Source: Phycisphaerae bacterium
GTDB lineage: Bacteria > Planctomycetota > Phycisphaerae > Phycisphaerales > UBA1924
Assembly: GCA_016873295.1 (NCBI GenBank)
Contig: VGXM01000001.1
Location: forward strand, 153,716 to 217,715
Length of the DNA stretch: 64,000 nucleotides
Direction: 5' to 3'
The stretch's first letter is position 1. Every line of letters starts with the position of its first letter. The notes under the pieces were generated by a model, which was not told the origin of the DNA, did not search any database, and worked only from the letters and a program-made list of their open reading frames with translations. A program made the position numbers and the translations under genes. This document shows, piece after piece, positions 35,332-44,760 of the stretch.

Positions 35332-37566
35332 TCAGCACCCGGCGTTGAAGCGGTTGAGAAACTCCAGCATGTCGTTGAAATCGACCACGCCGTCGCCCGT
35401 CAGCTCGGCCATCGGGCTCTGGGCGTTGAAGAGGTTGAGGAACTCGAGCAGGTCGTTGAAGTCGATTGTCCCGCTGCCGTCGTAGTCGGCGGGGCAGGCC
35501 GGCGGCCCGCCGTAGGTCACCGCGACGCCGTAACCCTGCCGCCCCACGTTGACCGCCTCCGCCTCGACGCGCACCACCCAGTCCCCCAGCGCGGGGCTGG
35601 GGACCAGGACCAGCTCCAGGGAGTTGATCGAATCGCGCGATCCCCCCGGGACGGAGACGCCGCCGGAGAATCGGTTGCCCCGGTACACGGTCCCCGATGG
35701 CGAGGTGACCCGAAGGTCGAGGTCGTTGACGGGGGCGAAGCTCGCGCCGGCGACCGCGGGGGCGTCGAAGAACGCCAGCGCGGCCCGAAACGGCACCGCC
35801 GCGTCCGTGACCGCGACGGTCCACTGCACCGACTGCCCGGTCGTGAGGGCCTGCGGCGTGCTGTTGAACGCCTGGAAGAACGCCGATCGCTGCGTCTCGC
35901 CCGCGAAGGTCATGGCGCCGTCGAGGAGCACGCGGCCCCACCCCTCGCGGTCGTTGGGGTAGCCGGGCTCGCCGGTCAGGTCCTGCGAGGCGTTGGCGAG
36001 CGCGGCCTTGACCAGGGCGCCGCTGGGCGTGAAGGCGTTGCCGGCGATCCGCGCGCCCGCCGGGTGCCAGCCCTCCAACAGGTACTGCCGCACCAGCACC
36101 GCCGCCCCGGAGACCAGAGGCGCCGCCGCCGACGTCCCCGACGTCGTCCACGTCGAGCACCCGCTCACCCCCGACGCGCTGAGCACGGGGCACCCCGGGG
36201 CCGCGACCTCGGGCTTGCGCCGCCCGTCGCTGGTGGGCCCGCGCCCGGGGCCGGGCACCCCGGCCGCCGAGCACATCGACGATTGGCTGGGCCAGTTCCC
36301 CGTCGCCGTCACGGCCAGGGCGTTCTTGGCGTTCTCCGGATTCTTGATCGTCAGCTGGTTGGAGACGGCAAAGACGAGCAGGCTCTCGTCGTAGAGCCAC
36401 GAGAAGTTGTCGATGGCGCGGGCGGGTCCGTCGTACGCCGTCGAGAAGTCGTTGCCCCACGAGTTGTTGTGCACCCGGGCGCCCTGGCCGTGGTGGAGCA
36501 GGAACCGCTCAAAGACGCTGGCTTCGTTGGTCTCGGGCCAGGTGTTGAACACCATGCGCGCCCCGAACGCCACGCCGCGCGTCGACTGCGGGTTGGGGGG
36601 CAACGGGTCGCCCACGGCGAGGGCGGCGACGTACGTCCCGTGCGCGTCGTAGTTGAAGGCCGTGTTGTACGCCAGGATCTTGCGGTGCGCCGGCCCGGGC
36701 AGGACCCCGCCGTCAATGAACGCGCAGTGCTGCCACGCCACCCAGCCATCGATGATCCCCACGATCTGGCCCCGTCCGGTCAGGCCCCGGTCCCAGACGC
36801 TGAACTGGCCCTGCGCGTTGCTCTGGACGACCCACGGCGCGTTGACGTCGCGGGGGGTGAACTGCGGCTGGTCGTGCACGAAACGCACGCCCTCGATCGC
36901 CGCAAGGCCCGCGAACGCCCCGGGCGGTGCGGTGATCAGCACCGACGCGGTCCCGCCGCTCCGCTCCACGCGCGCCACCGTCACGCCGTCGAGGCGCGAG
37001 ATCCGATCCACCACCGGATCGGCGTCGTCGCCCTCGAACAGCCACACCTGGGCCGCGACCAGCCCCGCCGCGTCCAGCGCCATCCGGGCCGGCGTCACGG
37101 CGGGGGTCGTCCCGAGCGCGCCCGCGAGCTTCCACTCAGGGGCGTACCCCCCCACCCAGGTGACAAAGCCGAGGGCGGCCATCCGCTCGGGGGTCGAACC
37201 GCCCAGGTCCGCCGCGAAGGCCCACATCGGAAGGTAGTCCAGCAGGCGCACCCCCGCGGCCTCGAGCGCGGCGCGGCGATCGGGCGTCATCGGCCCGTCC
37301 AGCGCCAGGGCATACCGGCGCCCGGGCTCGAACACCGCACCCGGGCGGGTCAGCAGGTTGTCTCGCACCCGCGTGTCGATCACGCGACCGTCCAGGCGGA
37401 TCTCGCCGGCGCGCGGCAAGACCTCGTCGGCTCTGGCCGATCCGGCGAAGGCGATCGCGCCCGTCAGTCCGAGAATCAACGAGGCGCGTCTCACGGCGGT
37501 CAGGACCCTCGTTCCGCACCGTCTCACGTCCCCCGCGTCGGTCGCAGGGCGGGGCTCAAAAAACAC
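35332..37566 (-). CDS. Secreted S8 subtilisin-like protease with Cys-bracketed dockerin-like tail
   Basis: A 744-residue exported serine protease. The signal peptide follows an unusually long lead: RRASLILGLTGAIAFAGSAR then A|DEV, so the true start may be a GTG about 20 codons in. The catalytic aspartate is in QIVGIIDGWVAWQH, where the usual D-T/S-G is D-G-W. The histidine block is HGTYVAALAVGD, the oxyanion Asn is in HNNSWGNDFS, and the nucleophile in TSGTSAAAPLVSGAAVL. A P/proprotein-like beta domain follows (ATVAVTDAAVPFRAALAFFD-like residues, then DLDLRVTSPSGTVYRGN). The last 54 residues run from CPADYDGSGTIDFNDLLEFL to a terminal Cys, matching the modules at 30879-31037 and 47998-48159. 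Confidence 0.88.
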   Translation of the reverse strand: MFFEPRPATDAGDVRRCGTRVLTAVRRASLILGLTGAIAFAGSARADEVLPRAGEIRLDGRVIDTRVRDNLLTRPGAVFEPGRRYALALDGPMTPDRRAALEAAGVRLLDYLPMWAFAADLGGSTPERMAALGFVTWVGGYAPEWKLAGALGTTPAVTPARMALDAAGLVAAQVWLFEGDDADPVVDRISRLDGVTVARVERSGGTASVLITAPPGAFAGLAAIEGVRFVHDQPQFTPRDVNAPWVVQSNAQGQFSVWDRGLTGRGQIVGIIDGWVAWQHCAFIDGGVLPGPAHRKILAYNTAFNYDAHGTYVAALAVGDPLPPNPQSTRGVAFGARMVFNTWPETNEASVFERFLLHHGQGARVHNNSWGNDFSTAYDGPARAIDNFSWLYDESLLVFAVSNQLTIKNPENAKNALAVTATGNWPSQSSMCSAAGVPGPGRGPTSDGRRKPEVAAPGCPVLSASGVSGCSTWTTSGTSAAAPLVSGAAVLVRQYLLEGWHPAGARIAGNAFTPSGALVKAALANASQDLTGEPGYPNDREGWGRVLLDGAMTFAGETQRSAFFQAFNSTPQALTTGQSVQWTVAVTDAAVPFRAALAFFDAPAVAGASFAPVNDLDLRVTSPSGTVYRGNRFSGGVSVPGGSRDSINSLELVLVPSPALGDWVVRVEAEAVNVGRQGYGVAVTYGGPPACPADYDGSGTIDFNDLLEFLNLFNAQSPMAELTGDGVVDFNDMLEFLNRFNAGC

Positions 37567-37706
37567 GCGGGGACGCTACGCCGCGTCCCCGGGGAACAGA
37601 TACGGGCACCGGGCCCCGCCTGTTTCGGCCCGCCTCAAGTGGGGCATCGCTGATAACGGTCCCGGACCGGGCGTCGGGCCCGCCGCGGGGCGGCACGGCC
37701 CGTCCA

Positions 37707-38204
37707 TCAGGCCTTGGGCGCCGGACCCTTGCCCGGCCTGCGGTCGCTCAGGGTCCCCTCGATCCCGAGCTTGGCCGTCGCCTTGGCGTCGCACAGCGGC
37801 TTGCTCGACATCGGGTCCGCGATCAGGTCGTGCAGCGTCACGCCGTTGAAGAGCTCGATCAGGGCCGCGGCGGCCTGGTCGAGCCTCCGATGCACCGGGC
37901 AGAGCATGGGCCCGTGGTTGGGCAGGCCCAGAGGGCAGGACTCGATCCGCTTGATCGCATCGATCGCGTTGATGACGTCGAGCAGGTTGATCGTGGTCGC
38001 GGGCCGCGCCAGGCGGTACCCGCCGCCCACCCCGCGCCGCCCCTGGATCAGGTCGGCGCTGGACAGGTGCTGGAGCACCTTGGCGAGGTAGTCGTTCGGC
38101 ACCTTGGTCTGCTCGGCCAAGACCGAAGTCGCGACCAGCTCGTCCGGACGCAACGCCAGGCACGCCATGGCCCGGAGCGCGTATTCTGCGGTTTGCGAGA
38201 GCAT
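37707..38204 (-). CDS. Rrf2 family transcriptional regulator
   Basis: A 165-residue winged-helix regulator. Start ATG 38204 has AAGGAG 7-12 bases upstream. The N-terminal domain is textbook Rrf2: LSQTAEYALRAMACLALRPD, VLAEQTKVPNDYLAKVLQHL, then LIQGRRGVGGGYRLARPATT. In the sensing region ESCPLGLPNHGPMLCPVHRR supplies two cysteines 12 apart, and a third is later (KPLCDAK). IscR and NsrR ligate Fe-S clusters with cysteines here, so a cluster is possible but the spacing differs. It lies 80 bases downstream of the P-type ATPase gene, which it may regulate. Confidence 0.9.
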   Translation of the reverse strand: MLSQTAEYALRAMACLALRPDELVATSVLAEQTKVPNDYLAKVLQHLSSADLIQGRRGVGGGYRLARPATTINLLDVINAIDAIKRIESCPLGLPNHGPMLCPVHRRLDQAAAALIELFNGVTLHDLIADPMSSKPLCDAKATAKLGIEGTLSDRRPGKGPAPKA

Positions 38205-38284
38205 CAAGCACTCCTTGGGACCGCCGGGCATGCCCCAGGCAGCCCCGGTTTCTCGCCGACCGCGGCCGGAACCCGCTTGGCGCA

Positions 38285-40384
38285 CTAGCAGGATAGGTCG
38301 CCGACCGGGGTTGGCCCCGGGGCGAGCGACGACCGCGTCCCCGGCGCCGCGGGGTCGGCGGCCCCGTCGGTGCCCAGGCAGACCGCCGGCCGGCCCCGCA
38401 CCCAGAGCAGCCGCAGCGAGTTGGCCACCACCACCAGCGTCCCGCCCTCGTGAGCCAGGACGCCCAGCGACAGGGGGACCCGCCACGGCCCCAGCGACAT
38501 GACCAGCGTGGCCACGCCCATGCCGACGATGACGGACAGCGCAAAGGCGATGTTCTGCCGAACGGTGCGCCGGGCCCGCCGCGCCAGCCCCACCGCCCAG
38601 GGCACCATCCCCAGATCGTCCGCCAGCAGCACGATGTCCGCCGATTCCAGGGCCGCGTCCGACCCGATCGACCCGATCGCGACCGACACGTCCGCCGCCG
38701 CCAGCGCCGGCGCGTCGTTCACCCCGTCCCCGATCACCGCCACCCGGCCGTCCTTCTTCATCTCCCGGACGGCGTCGACCTTGTGCTCCGGGAGCAGCTC
38801 GGCGTCGTAGCGGTCGATCCCCAGCGCCTCGGCGACGTGCCGCGCCGTCGTGCGGTTGTCGCCCGTCAGCATCCGCACCGGGCGGATCCCCAGCGCGTGA
38901 AGGTCGTGGACCAGCGTGGGGGCCCCCGGCCTGACCTCGTCGGCCATGATCAGCACCGCCGCCTCGCCCCCGCCCGCGGCCGACGGGCACGCGTGCGCCA
39001 CCACCACCCCGATGTGCCCGCGATCCTGGATCCGCTCCAGCACCTCGCGCACGCGAGCCCGGAAGCACATCGGCACCAGCGCCTCGACGTGCGTGTACGA
39101 ACCCAGGCGCACGGGGCACCCCCGGTACGTCCCCGACACCCCCCGTCCCCGCGTCAACGAGATCCTCTCCACCGCCGCGGGCGCCACCCCGCGCGCCACC
39201 GCCGCCTCGCGCACCGCCGACGCGATCGGGTGCGTGCTCTCCTGCTCGACCCCCGCCGCCAGCGCCAGGAGGCGGTCGGCGTCCGACCAGGCCACGGCGT
39301 GCACCTGGCCCAGGCGCGGCCTCCCGATCGTGAGCGTGCCCGTCTTGTCGAAGCACACCGCCGAGACCCCCGACAGGGCGTCCAGGGCGATCCCGCCCTT
39401 GAACAGGACGCCCGCCCGGGCCGCCCGCGCGATCGCCGCCAGCGTCGCCGTGGGCGTCGCGATGATCAGGGCGCAGGGGCTGGCGACGATGAGCAGGGTG
39501 ATCGCCGTGTACGCCGCCGACTCCCAGGCCTGACCCAGCACCAGCCACCACGCCAGGAACACCGCCGCGCTCGTGCCCATCACCCCCAGCGCGTAGGGCT
39601 GGCTCAGGCGGTCGATCAGGCGCTGCACCGGCTCGCGCTGCTCGCGGGCCTCCGTCACAAGGTCCAGGATCCGCTGCAGCGAGCTCTGCCCCACCGGACG
39701 CAGCACCGTCGCCTCGATGGCGTCCCCGGCGTTGATCGTCCCCGCGAAGAGCTCGTCCCCCGGGCGCACGTGCCGCGGCATGCTCTCGCCCGTCACCGCC
39801 GACTGGTCGATGCTCGACTCGCCCGACTCCAGCCGCGCGTCCGTCGGGATCCGTTCCCCCGGCAGGATCTTGATCCGGTCGCCCTCCGCGAGCGCTTCGG
39901 GCGCGACGTGTCGCCATCGCCCGTCGGGGCCCATCGACAGCGCGTCGGTCGGCATCAGGCGGTGCAGAGCCTCGATTTCGCGCTTCGTCCGCTGCGCCGC
40001 CAGCGCCTCCAGCGAACCGGCGAGCACGAACAGGAACAGGAGCAGCGCCCCATCCTCCGGGTGCCCGATGTACGCCGCCAGCCCCGCCCCGACCACCATG
40101 AGCACGTCGATGTCGACCCGGCGTCCGCGAAGGCTCTCGAGCGCCGCCCGCAACCCGTACACCAGCCCGATCGACAGGCTCGCCCACGCCAGCCAGCGCA
40201 CCTCGCCCGCCGTGAGGTCCAGCACCAGCCACGCCAGCAGCAGCAGGCCCGCCGCCGTCGCCGCGTACAGCTCGCCCCGGGCGCTGAAGGGCCCGCGATC
40301 GGCCGCCGCCGCCATCCCCGTGGAGGCCGGGGCCGATCCCCGGCCCTCCGGTGTGCGGGCGGCGGTTGGCGCGTCCATCGTCAT
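38285..40384 (-). CDS. P1B-type heavy-metal ATPase (Zn/Cd/Co-like)
   Basis: A 699-residue metal-transporting ATPase of the inner membrane. It has eight membrane segments in the P1B layout but no N-terminal HMA domain. Motifs: TGES in SAVTGESMPRHV (actuator), ASPCALIIATPTATLAA (CPC-type metal site as S-P-C), CFDKTGTLTIGRP (phosphorylation), QESTHPIASAVREAA (HP locus, ATP-binding), MLTGDNRTTARHVAEALG and VIGDGVNDAPALAAADV. The C-terminal VLAHEGGTLVVVANSLRLLW resembles the Zn/Cd-type (ZntA/CadA) ending. The SPC variant also occurs in cobalt pumps, so the metal is undecided. An MoxR gene ends 16 bases upstream, and an Rrf2 regulator gene follows. Confidence 0.92.
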   Translation of the reverse strand: MTMDAPTAARTPEGRGSAPASTGMAAAADRGPFSARGELYAATAAGLLLLAWLVLDLTAGEVRWLAWASLSIGLVYGLRAALESLRGRRVDIDVLMVVGAGLAAYIGHPEDGALLLFLFVLAGSLEALAAQRTKREIEALHRLMPTDALSMGPDGRWRHVAPEALAEGDRIKILPGERIPTDARLESGESSIDQSAVTGESMPRHVRPGDELFAGTINAGDAIEATVLRPVGQSSLQRILDLVTEAREQREPVQRLIDRLSQPYALGVMGTSAAVFLAWWLVLGQAWESAAYTAITLLIVASPCALIIATPTATLAAIARAARAGVLFKGGIALDALSGVSAVCFDKTGTLTIGRPRLGQVHAVAWSDADRLLALAAGVEQESTHPIASAVREAAVARGVAPAAVERISLTRGRGVSGTYRGCPVRLGSYTHVEALVPMCFRARVREVLERIQDRGHIGVVVAHACPSAAGGGEAAVLIMADEVRPGAPTLVHDLHALGIRPVRMLTGDNRTTARHVAEALGIDRYDAELLPEHKVDAVREMKKDGRVAVIGDGVNDAPALAAADVSVAIGSIGSDAALESADIVLLADDLGMVPWAVGLARRARRTVRQNIAFALSVIVGMGVATLVMSLGPWRVPLSLGVLAHEGGTLVVVANSLRLLWVRGRPAVCLGTDGAADPAAPGTRSSLAPGPTPVGDLSC

Positions 40385-40400
40385 GCCCGGGGTCCGGCGG

Positions 40401-41456
40401 CTAGCGCACCACCGTCTCCATCAGCCGACGGTCCGCCGCGCCCGTGCCCTCCACGGGGATCTCCGCGAGCATCGAGTCCACGATCGCGTCGGGCCTCACC
40501 TGGTCCGCCTCGGCGTTGAAGTTGGTCATCAGGCGGTGCCGCAGCACGGGCTTGGCCACCGCCCGCACGTGCTCGGGCGTCACGATGGGCGAGCCGGTCA
40601 GGATGGACCGCGCCTTGGCCGCCAGGATCAGGAACTCGCTGGCCCGCGGGCCCGCCCCCCACGCCACGTAGTTGCGGACCATGTCCGGGCGCTTGGGCAG
40701 CGTCGCGTCCAGGGGCTCGTTGACGCGCGTCGCACGCACCAGCCGCAGGGCGTACCGGATCACGTGGTCGGCGACCGGGATCTGCGCCACCAGCCCCTGC
40801 ACCTGCGCGATGTCCTCCGCGCTGAGCACCTTGTTCACCGCCACGCCCCCCTTGGTCGCGCTGCGGCGCACGATCTCCATCTCCTCCGTCTCCGTCGGGT
40901 ACCCGATGTGGATCTGGAACATGAACCGGTCCAGCTGCGCCTCGGGAAGCGGGTACGTCCCCTCCTGCTCGATCGGGTTCTGCGTCGCCAGCACGAAGAA
41001 CGGGTTGGGCAGCTCGTGCGGCTGCCCGCTCACCGTCACGTGACGCTCCTGCATCGCCTCCAGCAGCGCCGCCTGCGTCTTGGGCGGCGTCCGGTTGATC
41101 TCGTCCGCCAGGATCACGTTCGCGAAGATCGGGCCCCGCACGAACCGCAGCGATCGCTGACCCGTCGCCTTGTCCTCCTGGATCATCTCCGTCCCCGTGA
41201 TGTCCGCGGGCATCAGGTCCGGCGTGAACTGCACCCGCGAGAACGACAGCGACAGCGTCCGCGCGATCGTCGAGATCAGCAGCGTCTTGGCCAACCCGGG
41301 CACGCCCACCACCACCGCGTGCCCACGGCAGAAGATCGCCGTCAGCATCTGGTCCACCACCTCGTCCTGGCCCACGATGATCCGGTGCACCTCGTCCTTG
41401 ACGCGCCGGTAGATCGCCTGGAACTGCTCCATGTGCTGCGGGCTCGAAGTCGTCAT
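40401..41456 (-). CDS. MoxR family AAA+ ATPase
   Basis: A 351-residue AAA+ protein from ATG 41456 (TTSSPQHMEQFQAIYRRVKD). Walker A is GVPGLAKTLLIS, Walker B VILADEINRTPPKTQAALLE, and sensor 1 lies in FFVLATQNPIEQEGTYPLPE. EAQLDRFMFQIHIGYP is the family arginine-finger region. MoxR proteins act as chaperones for metal-cofactor or VWA-domain proteins, usually next to DUF58 and VWA genes; none is here. The gene sits between the sigma-like gene (70 bases upstream) and the metal ATPase (16 bases downstream). Confidence 0.93.
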   Translation of the reverse strand: MTTSSPQHMEQFQAIYRRVKDEVHRIIVGQDEVVDQMLTAIFCRGHAVVVGVPGLAKTLLISTIARTLSLSFSRVQFTPDLMPADITGTEMIQEDKATGQRSLRFVRGPIFANVILADEINRTPPKTQAALLEAMQERHVTVSGQPHELPNPFFVLATQNPIEQEGTYPLPEAQLDRFMFQIHIGYPTETEEMEIVRRSATKGGVAVNKVLSAEDIAQVQGLVAQIPVADHVIRYALRLVRATRVNEPLDATLPKRPDMVRNYVAWGAGPRASEFLILAAKARSILTGSPIVTPEHVRAVAKPVLRHRLMTNFNAEADQVRPDAIVDSMLAEIPVEGTGAADRRLMETVVR

Positions 41457-41526
41457 GGCATCCCTCATCGGCACGCGGGCCGCGTCCTCGTCAAGCCAGC
41501 ATGGTAGTTCGCGATCGCCCCCCGGC

Positions 41527-43236
41527 TCAGCGGCGCAGGGCCCGACCGCCCGCGGGCGCCTCCCCCCGCGACGCCGCCAGCGCCGACTGGATCCCGCGCC
41601 GCTCCAGCTTCACCACCGCGATCGTCGAGATCCCCAGGGCGTCCGCCACCCGGTCGATCGTGAGCGGGGCCCGGTCCGACCAGCCCATCCGCTCCCGCAG
41701 CACCGTGCCCGCCTCCCTGGGGCACGCCGACAGGTGCAGGCGCACGCGCCGGTCCGGCTCCAGCCACGCCTGCCACGGACACACCGTGCGCGTCCAGTCC
41801 TCGATCAGCCACCCCGCCGTCACCCGCGCCATGGCCCGCGGCGCCGCCTCGCGCACCCCCGGCGCCACCTGCCGGTCCTTCACCAGGCGCGCCGCCAGCT
41901 TCTGGATGCCCATCGTCACCGCCCCCGCCAGCCGCCCCCCCGAGCGGGCCGCCTTGAACGGATCGAACTGGTCCACCGCCAGCCCCGTCAGGTCCACCAT
42001 CTCGCGCACCAGCTCCGCCGACTCCGACGCGACCATCTCGTCCAGCCGACGCCCCATGCCGGTCTCGAACGTCTCGACCGCCAGGCCCAGCTCCTGCCGG
42101 ACCAGCTCGGCCTTCAGCCGCGCCGCCCACCGCAGCAGCGTCTCGATCGCGTCCACGTCACCCGACGACGGGTTGTACGGGTGCAGCCCGCCGATGAGCC
42201 GCCCCGCCCGCCACTTGAGGAACTGGAACGCCACGCACCGCGACTGCTCCACCACGCCCATCGGCACCGCCCGCCGCCGCGCCGCCAGCACGAACGCCAG
42301 CAGGTCCGTCGCGCCGACCCCGCCCAGCCCCTCACGCACCGGCTGCGGACCCAGCAGCACGCGCTCCGCGTCCTCCATCTCGAACGTCGGACCCACCGGG
42401 CCCTCCAGCCCGCCCCCGCGGGCCAGCTCGCGCAGGCGGTCGGCCCGCTCCAGGCTCAACGCCCGCAGCACGCTCCCGCGGCTCTTGCGGTACCGCCGAC
42501 CCAGCAGCGACGGCTCCGCCCCAAGCCGCCACGCCCGGAACATCACCCGCCGCTCACGCTCCCCCAGCACCGCCACCTGGTTGAACCTCGGGCTGGACTT
42601 CTCGTGCCGCTGCAGCAGCTTGCGGATCGCCTCGTGGCTGCGCCCGAACCGCTCCGCCAGGCGCTGGGCCGCCTGGTTCAGCGAGCACCCCGTCACCCGG
42701 TGGTAGCGCGCCGCCCGCCGAACGATCCGTGCCTCCAGCTCCGGCTCGATGCGGCTGAACCGCCCCGCCCGCTCGATCATCTCCCCGCGGTGCGACTCGA
42801 ACGACGACACCGCGCCCCCCGGGAACACCAGCCGACGCCGACCGTCCTCGCCCCGCACGCGCCAAGCGATCAGCCCGCGCCCGCGGAAGCGGTCCAGGGT
42901 CTTGCGGCTGATGTTCCAGCGCTCGCACAGGTCCGCCGCGTCGATCGCCCCCTCGGGCGCCATCAGCGCCGCCTGCTCGGTCAGCCGCTCCGCCAGCGCC
43001 GAGAGCTCGTCGATCAGCGCCGCGCCCCGGACCAGGGCCGGGCGATCGATTCCCTCCTGCCGTCCCGCCAGCCGGAACACGATCCAATCCTCGGGGTACC
43101 CGATCGCCGGGTCCAGGTCCCACACCAGGTGCTCGATCCGCGCCAGGTCCGCGCGCACGACCTCCTCGGGCGCGAACCGCCGCTCGCGGGCCAGACGCTC
43201 GAGCACGGGAACCGTGATGGCCGCCAGTGGGGGCAA
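41527..43236 (-). CDS. Large multi-HTH protein with sigma-70-like segment
   Basis: The 569-residue product begins with TTG at 43236, supported by AAGGAGG seven bases upstream; no ATG has such a site. An excisionase/MerR-like HTH is at about residues 98-125 (AADLCERWNISRKTLDRFRG, then RGLIAWRV). A second HTH is near residue 175 (SLNQAAQRLAERFGRSHEAI then RKLLQRH). Around residue 415, ELVREMVDLTGLAVDQFDPF followed by GAVTMGIQKLAARLVKD looks like sigma region 2 (helix, 'A.d.FDP', basic helix). The end (LTIDRVADALGISTIAVVKL then ERRGIQ) looks like region 4. I take it as a planctomycete sigma-like regulator; none of these matches is strong on its own. The mqnA stop lies 12 bases upstream. Confidence 0.6.
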   Translation of the reverse strand: MPPLAAITVPVLERLARERRFAPEEVVRADLARIEHLVWDLDPAIGYPEDWIVFRLAGRQEGIDRPALVRGAALIDELSALAERLTEQAALMAPEGAIDAADLCERWNISRKTLDRFRGRGLIAWRVRGEDGRRRLVFPGGAVSSFESHRGEMIERAGRFSRIEPELEARIVRRAARYHRVTGCSLNQAAQRLAERFGRSHEAIRKLLQRHEKSSPRFNQVAVLGERERRVMFRAWRLGAEPSLLGRRYRKSRGSVLRALSLERADRLRELARGGGLEGPVGPTFEMEDAERVLLGPQPVREGLGGVGATDLLAFVLAARRRAVPMGVVEQSRCVAFQFLKWRAGRLIGGLHPYNPSSGDVDAIETLLRWAARLKAELVRQELGLAVETFETGMGRRLDEMVASESAELVREMVDLTGLAVDQFDPFKAARSGGRLAGAVTMGIQKLAARLVKDRQVAPGVREAAPRAMARVTAGWLIEDWTRTVCPWQAWLEPDRRVRLHLSACPREAGTVLRERMGWSDRAPLTIDRVADALGISTIAVVKLERRGIQSALAASRGEAPAGGRALRR

Positions 43237-43248
43237 CCCCGACCTCCT

Positions 43249-44079
43249 TCAGACCCACGCCGCCTCGCGCCGGGGCAGGAGCCCGGCCTCCGCCGACATC
43301 GACAGGAACCGGTCCACCGCCAACCGCTCGCGCGGCCCGACCTCGTACCGCAGCAGCGAGCCCAGGTACTCCCGCGCCAGGCCCGTCGGCCAGCGGTGCT
43401 CCGCCGAACGCCCATCCGCCACCCACCCCAGCCTCATCGCGTTCCGCCGGCGCTGCCGGTCGAGCACCGCCGCCACCGTCCGAACCGTCGCCGACCCCGC
43501 CTCCGCCGCCCGGCACATCCACACCGCGTACACGAACGGCAGCCCCGTCACCCGCTTCCACGCCTCGCCCAGGTCCAACTGGTGCCGATAGCCACCGCCC
43601 GGCGGGCAGTCCGACACCACCTTGTCCCCGATCAGCAGCATCGCCTCCGGAAACTCCGCCTCCCGAACGCACCCGTCCGCGCCCACCGCGACCCGCTCCC
43701 GCGCGTCGAACTCCACCATCACCGGGTTCACCGCGTGCAGCGCCCGCACCATCAGCCCGCACAGCACCACCGACGTGCGGCTGTCCGAATCGGCGTGCAC
43801 GCGCCGGACCTCGTGAAGCGGGACCATCGAAAACAGCCGCACCGTCAGCGTCGGGCCGTCGCACCCGATCGCCCCCACCGGGAGCAGCGCCGGCGGCGTG
43901 CGCATGGTCGCGGCGTCCGCTACCGAACACAGACCGATATCCACCTGTCCGGACGCCAACATCTCGCCGATGCGCGACGGCACCGTCCGCGTCAGCTCGA
44001 CCCCGTCGAGCTTCTCCAGACCCTCCGTCAAGGGCGCGGTGTTCAAATACCGCGGGCAGGCGATACGCACGCGTTCCAT
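43249..44079 (-). CDS. mqnA: Chorismate dehydratase of the futalosine pathway
   Basis: First step of futalosine-route menaquinone synthesis: chorismate to 3-enolpyruvylbenzoate. The 276-residue periplasmic-binding-protein-like fold begins ERVRIACPRYLNTAPLTEGL, then VPSRIGEMLASGQVDIGLCS with the 'D.al.pv' ligand region (VADAATMRTPPALLPVGAIG). FPEAMLLIGDKVV and GEAWKRVTGLPFVYAVWMCR are the later family blocks, and the last third is helical. Its presence says the organism respires with menaquinone, consistent with nuoF nearby. It is divergent from the acyltransferase gene across 26 bases. No clear ribosome site was seen before ATG 44079. Confidence 0.9.
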   Translation of the reverse strand: MERVRIACPRYLNTAPLTEGLEKLDGVELTRTVPSRIGEMLASGQVDIGLCSVADAATMRTPPALLPVGAIGCDGPTLTVRLFSMVPLHEVRRVHADSDSRTSVVLCGLMVRALHAVNPVMVEFDARERVAVGADGCVREAEFPEAMLLIGDKVVSDCPPGGGYRHQLDLGEAWKRVTGLPFVYAVWMCRAAEAGSATVRTVAAVLDRQRRRNAMRLGWVADGRSAEHRWPTGLAREYLGSLLRYEVGPRERLAVDRFLSMSAEAGLLPRREAAWV

Positions 44080-44105
44080 TCGAGGTACTCTAGCGGGAGC
44101 CCAGA

Positions 44106-44759
44106 ATGAGCCCCGGCAATGAACATCCGCACCAAGTGTCGTGTCAGTTGCTCCTGATCGGCGGCGGAGGGCACGCCCTTGTCGTCGCCGAGGCCGCCCT
44201 CCTGTCTGATTGGGTTTTGTGCGGTGTCCACGACGACGCCGATGCGCCATCCGTATGTAATATGTTCGGTCTCCCGCGCCGCGGGACGATCTCCGCGCTT
44301 CTCTCCGGCCCAGCCCCGGCGACCGACGGCGTGCGCTGGCACCTGGCCCTGGGCAACCTCCAGATCCGCGCGCGCCTCGCCGATCGCCTCGCGGGCGACG
44401 CCGCCACCATCCTCCACCCCCGCGCGTCCGTTGCCCCGTCGGCCCGCGTGGCCGCGGGGGTGTTCGTCGGCGCCATGGCGGTCGTGCACACCGCCGCGTC
44501 GCTGGGCCCTCACGCCATCATCAACACGTCGGCGGTCGTCGAGCACGAGTGCGTCGTGGGCGCCAACACCCACGTGGCGCCGGGGGCGGTGCTCGGGGGC
44601 AACGTGCGGGTCGGGGCGCACACGCTGATCGGGCTGGGCGCGCGCCTGGCGCCGGGGATCGCCGTGGGCGACGGCTGCGTCGTCGGGGCCGGCGCCGTGG
44701 TCGTGCGCGACGTGCCCGACGGCACGCGCGTGCGCGGGGTCCCGGCCCGCCCCTTCTGA
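44106..44759 (+). CDS. NeuD/PglD-like sugar O/N-acyltransferase
   Basis: A 217-residue enzyme with an N-terminal Rossmann-like part (CQLLLIGGGGHALVVAEAAL) typical of the NeuD/PglD group, then a left-handed beta-helix of hexapeptide repeats: ILHPRASVAPSARVAAGVFV, GPHAIINTSAVVEHECVVGA, then THVAPGAVLGGNVRVGAHTL. It ends VVVRDVPDGTRVRGVPARPF, the standard closing block. His in the VEHEC turn is the likely catalytic base. The family acetylates sialic acid or bacillosamine-type sugars used in surface glycans. Only 26 bases separate it from mqnA; the stops of this gene and the truncated barrel gene abut. Confidence 0.88.
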   Translation: MSPGNEHPHQVSCQLLLIGGGGHALVVAEAALLSDWVLCGVHDDADAPSVCNMFGLPRRGTISALLSGPAPATDGVRWHLALGNLQIRARLADRLAGDAATILHPRASVAPSARVAAGVFVGAMAVVHTAASLGPHAIINTSAVVEHECVVGANTHVAPGAVLGGNVRVGAHTLIGLGARLAPGIAVGDGCVVGAGAVVVRDVPDGTRVRGVPARPF

Positions 44760-44760
44760 C

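Noticed and set aside
38285..44079. Full MoxR-DUF58-VWA (MoxR/BatA-type) system around moxR
   Set aside because: Neither DUF58 nor VWA genes are adjacent; neighbours are a metal ATPase and a sigma-like protein.
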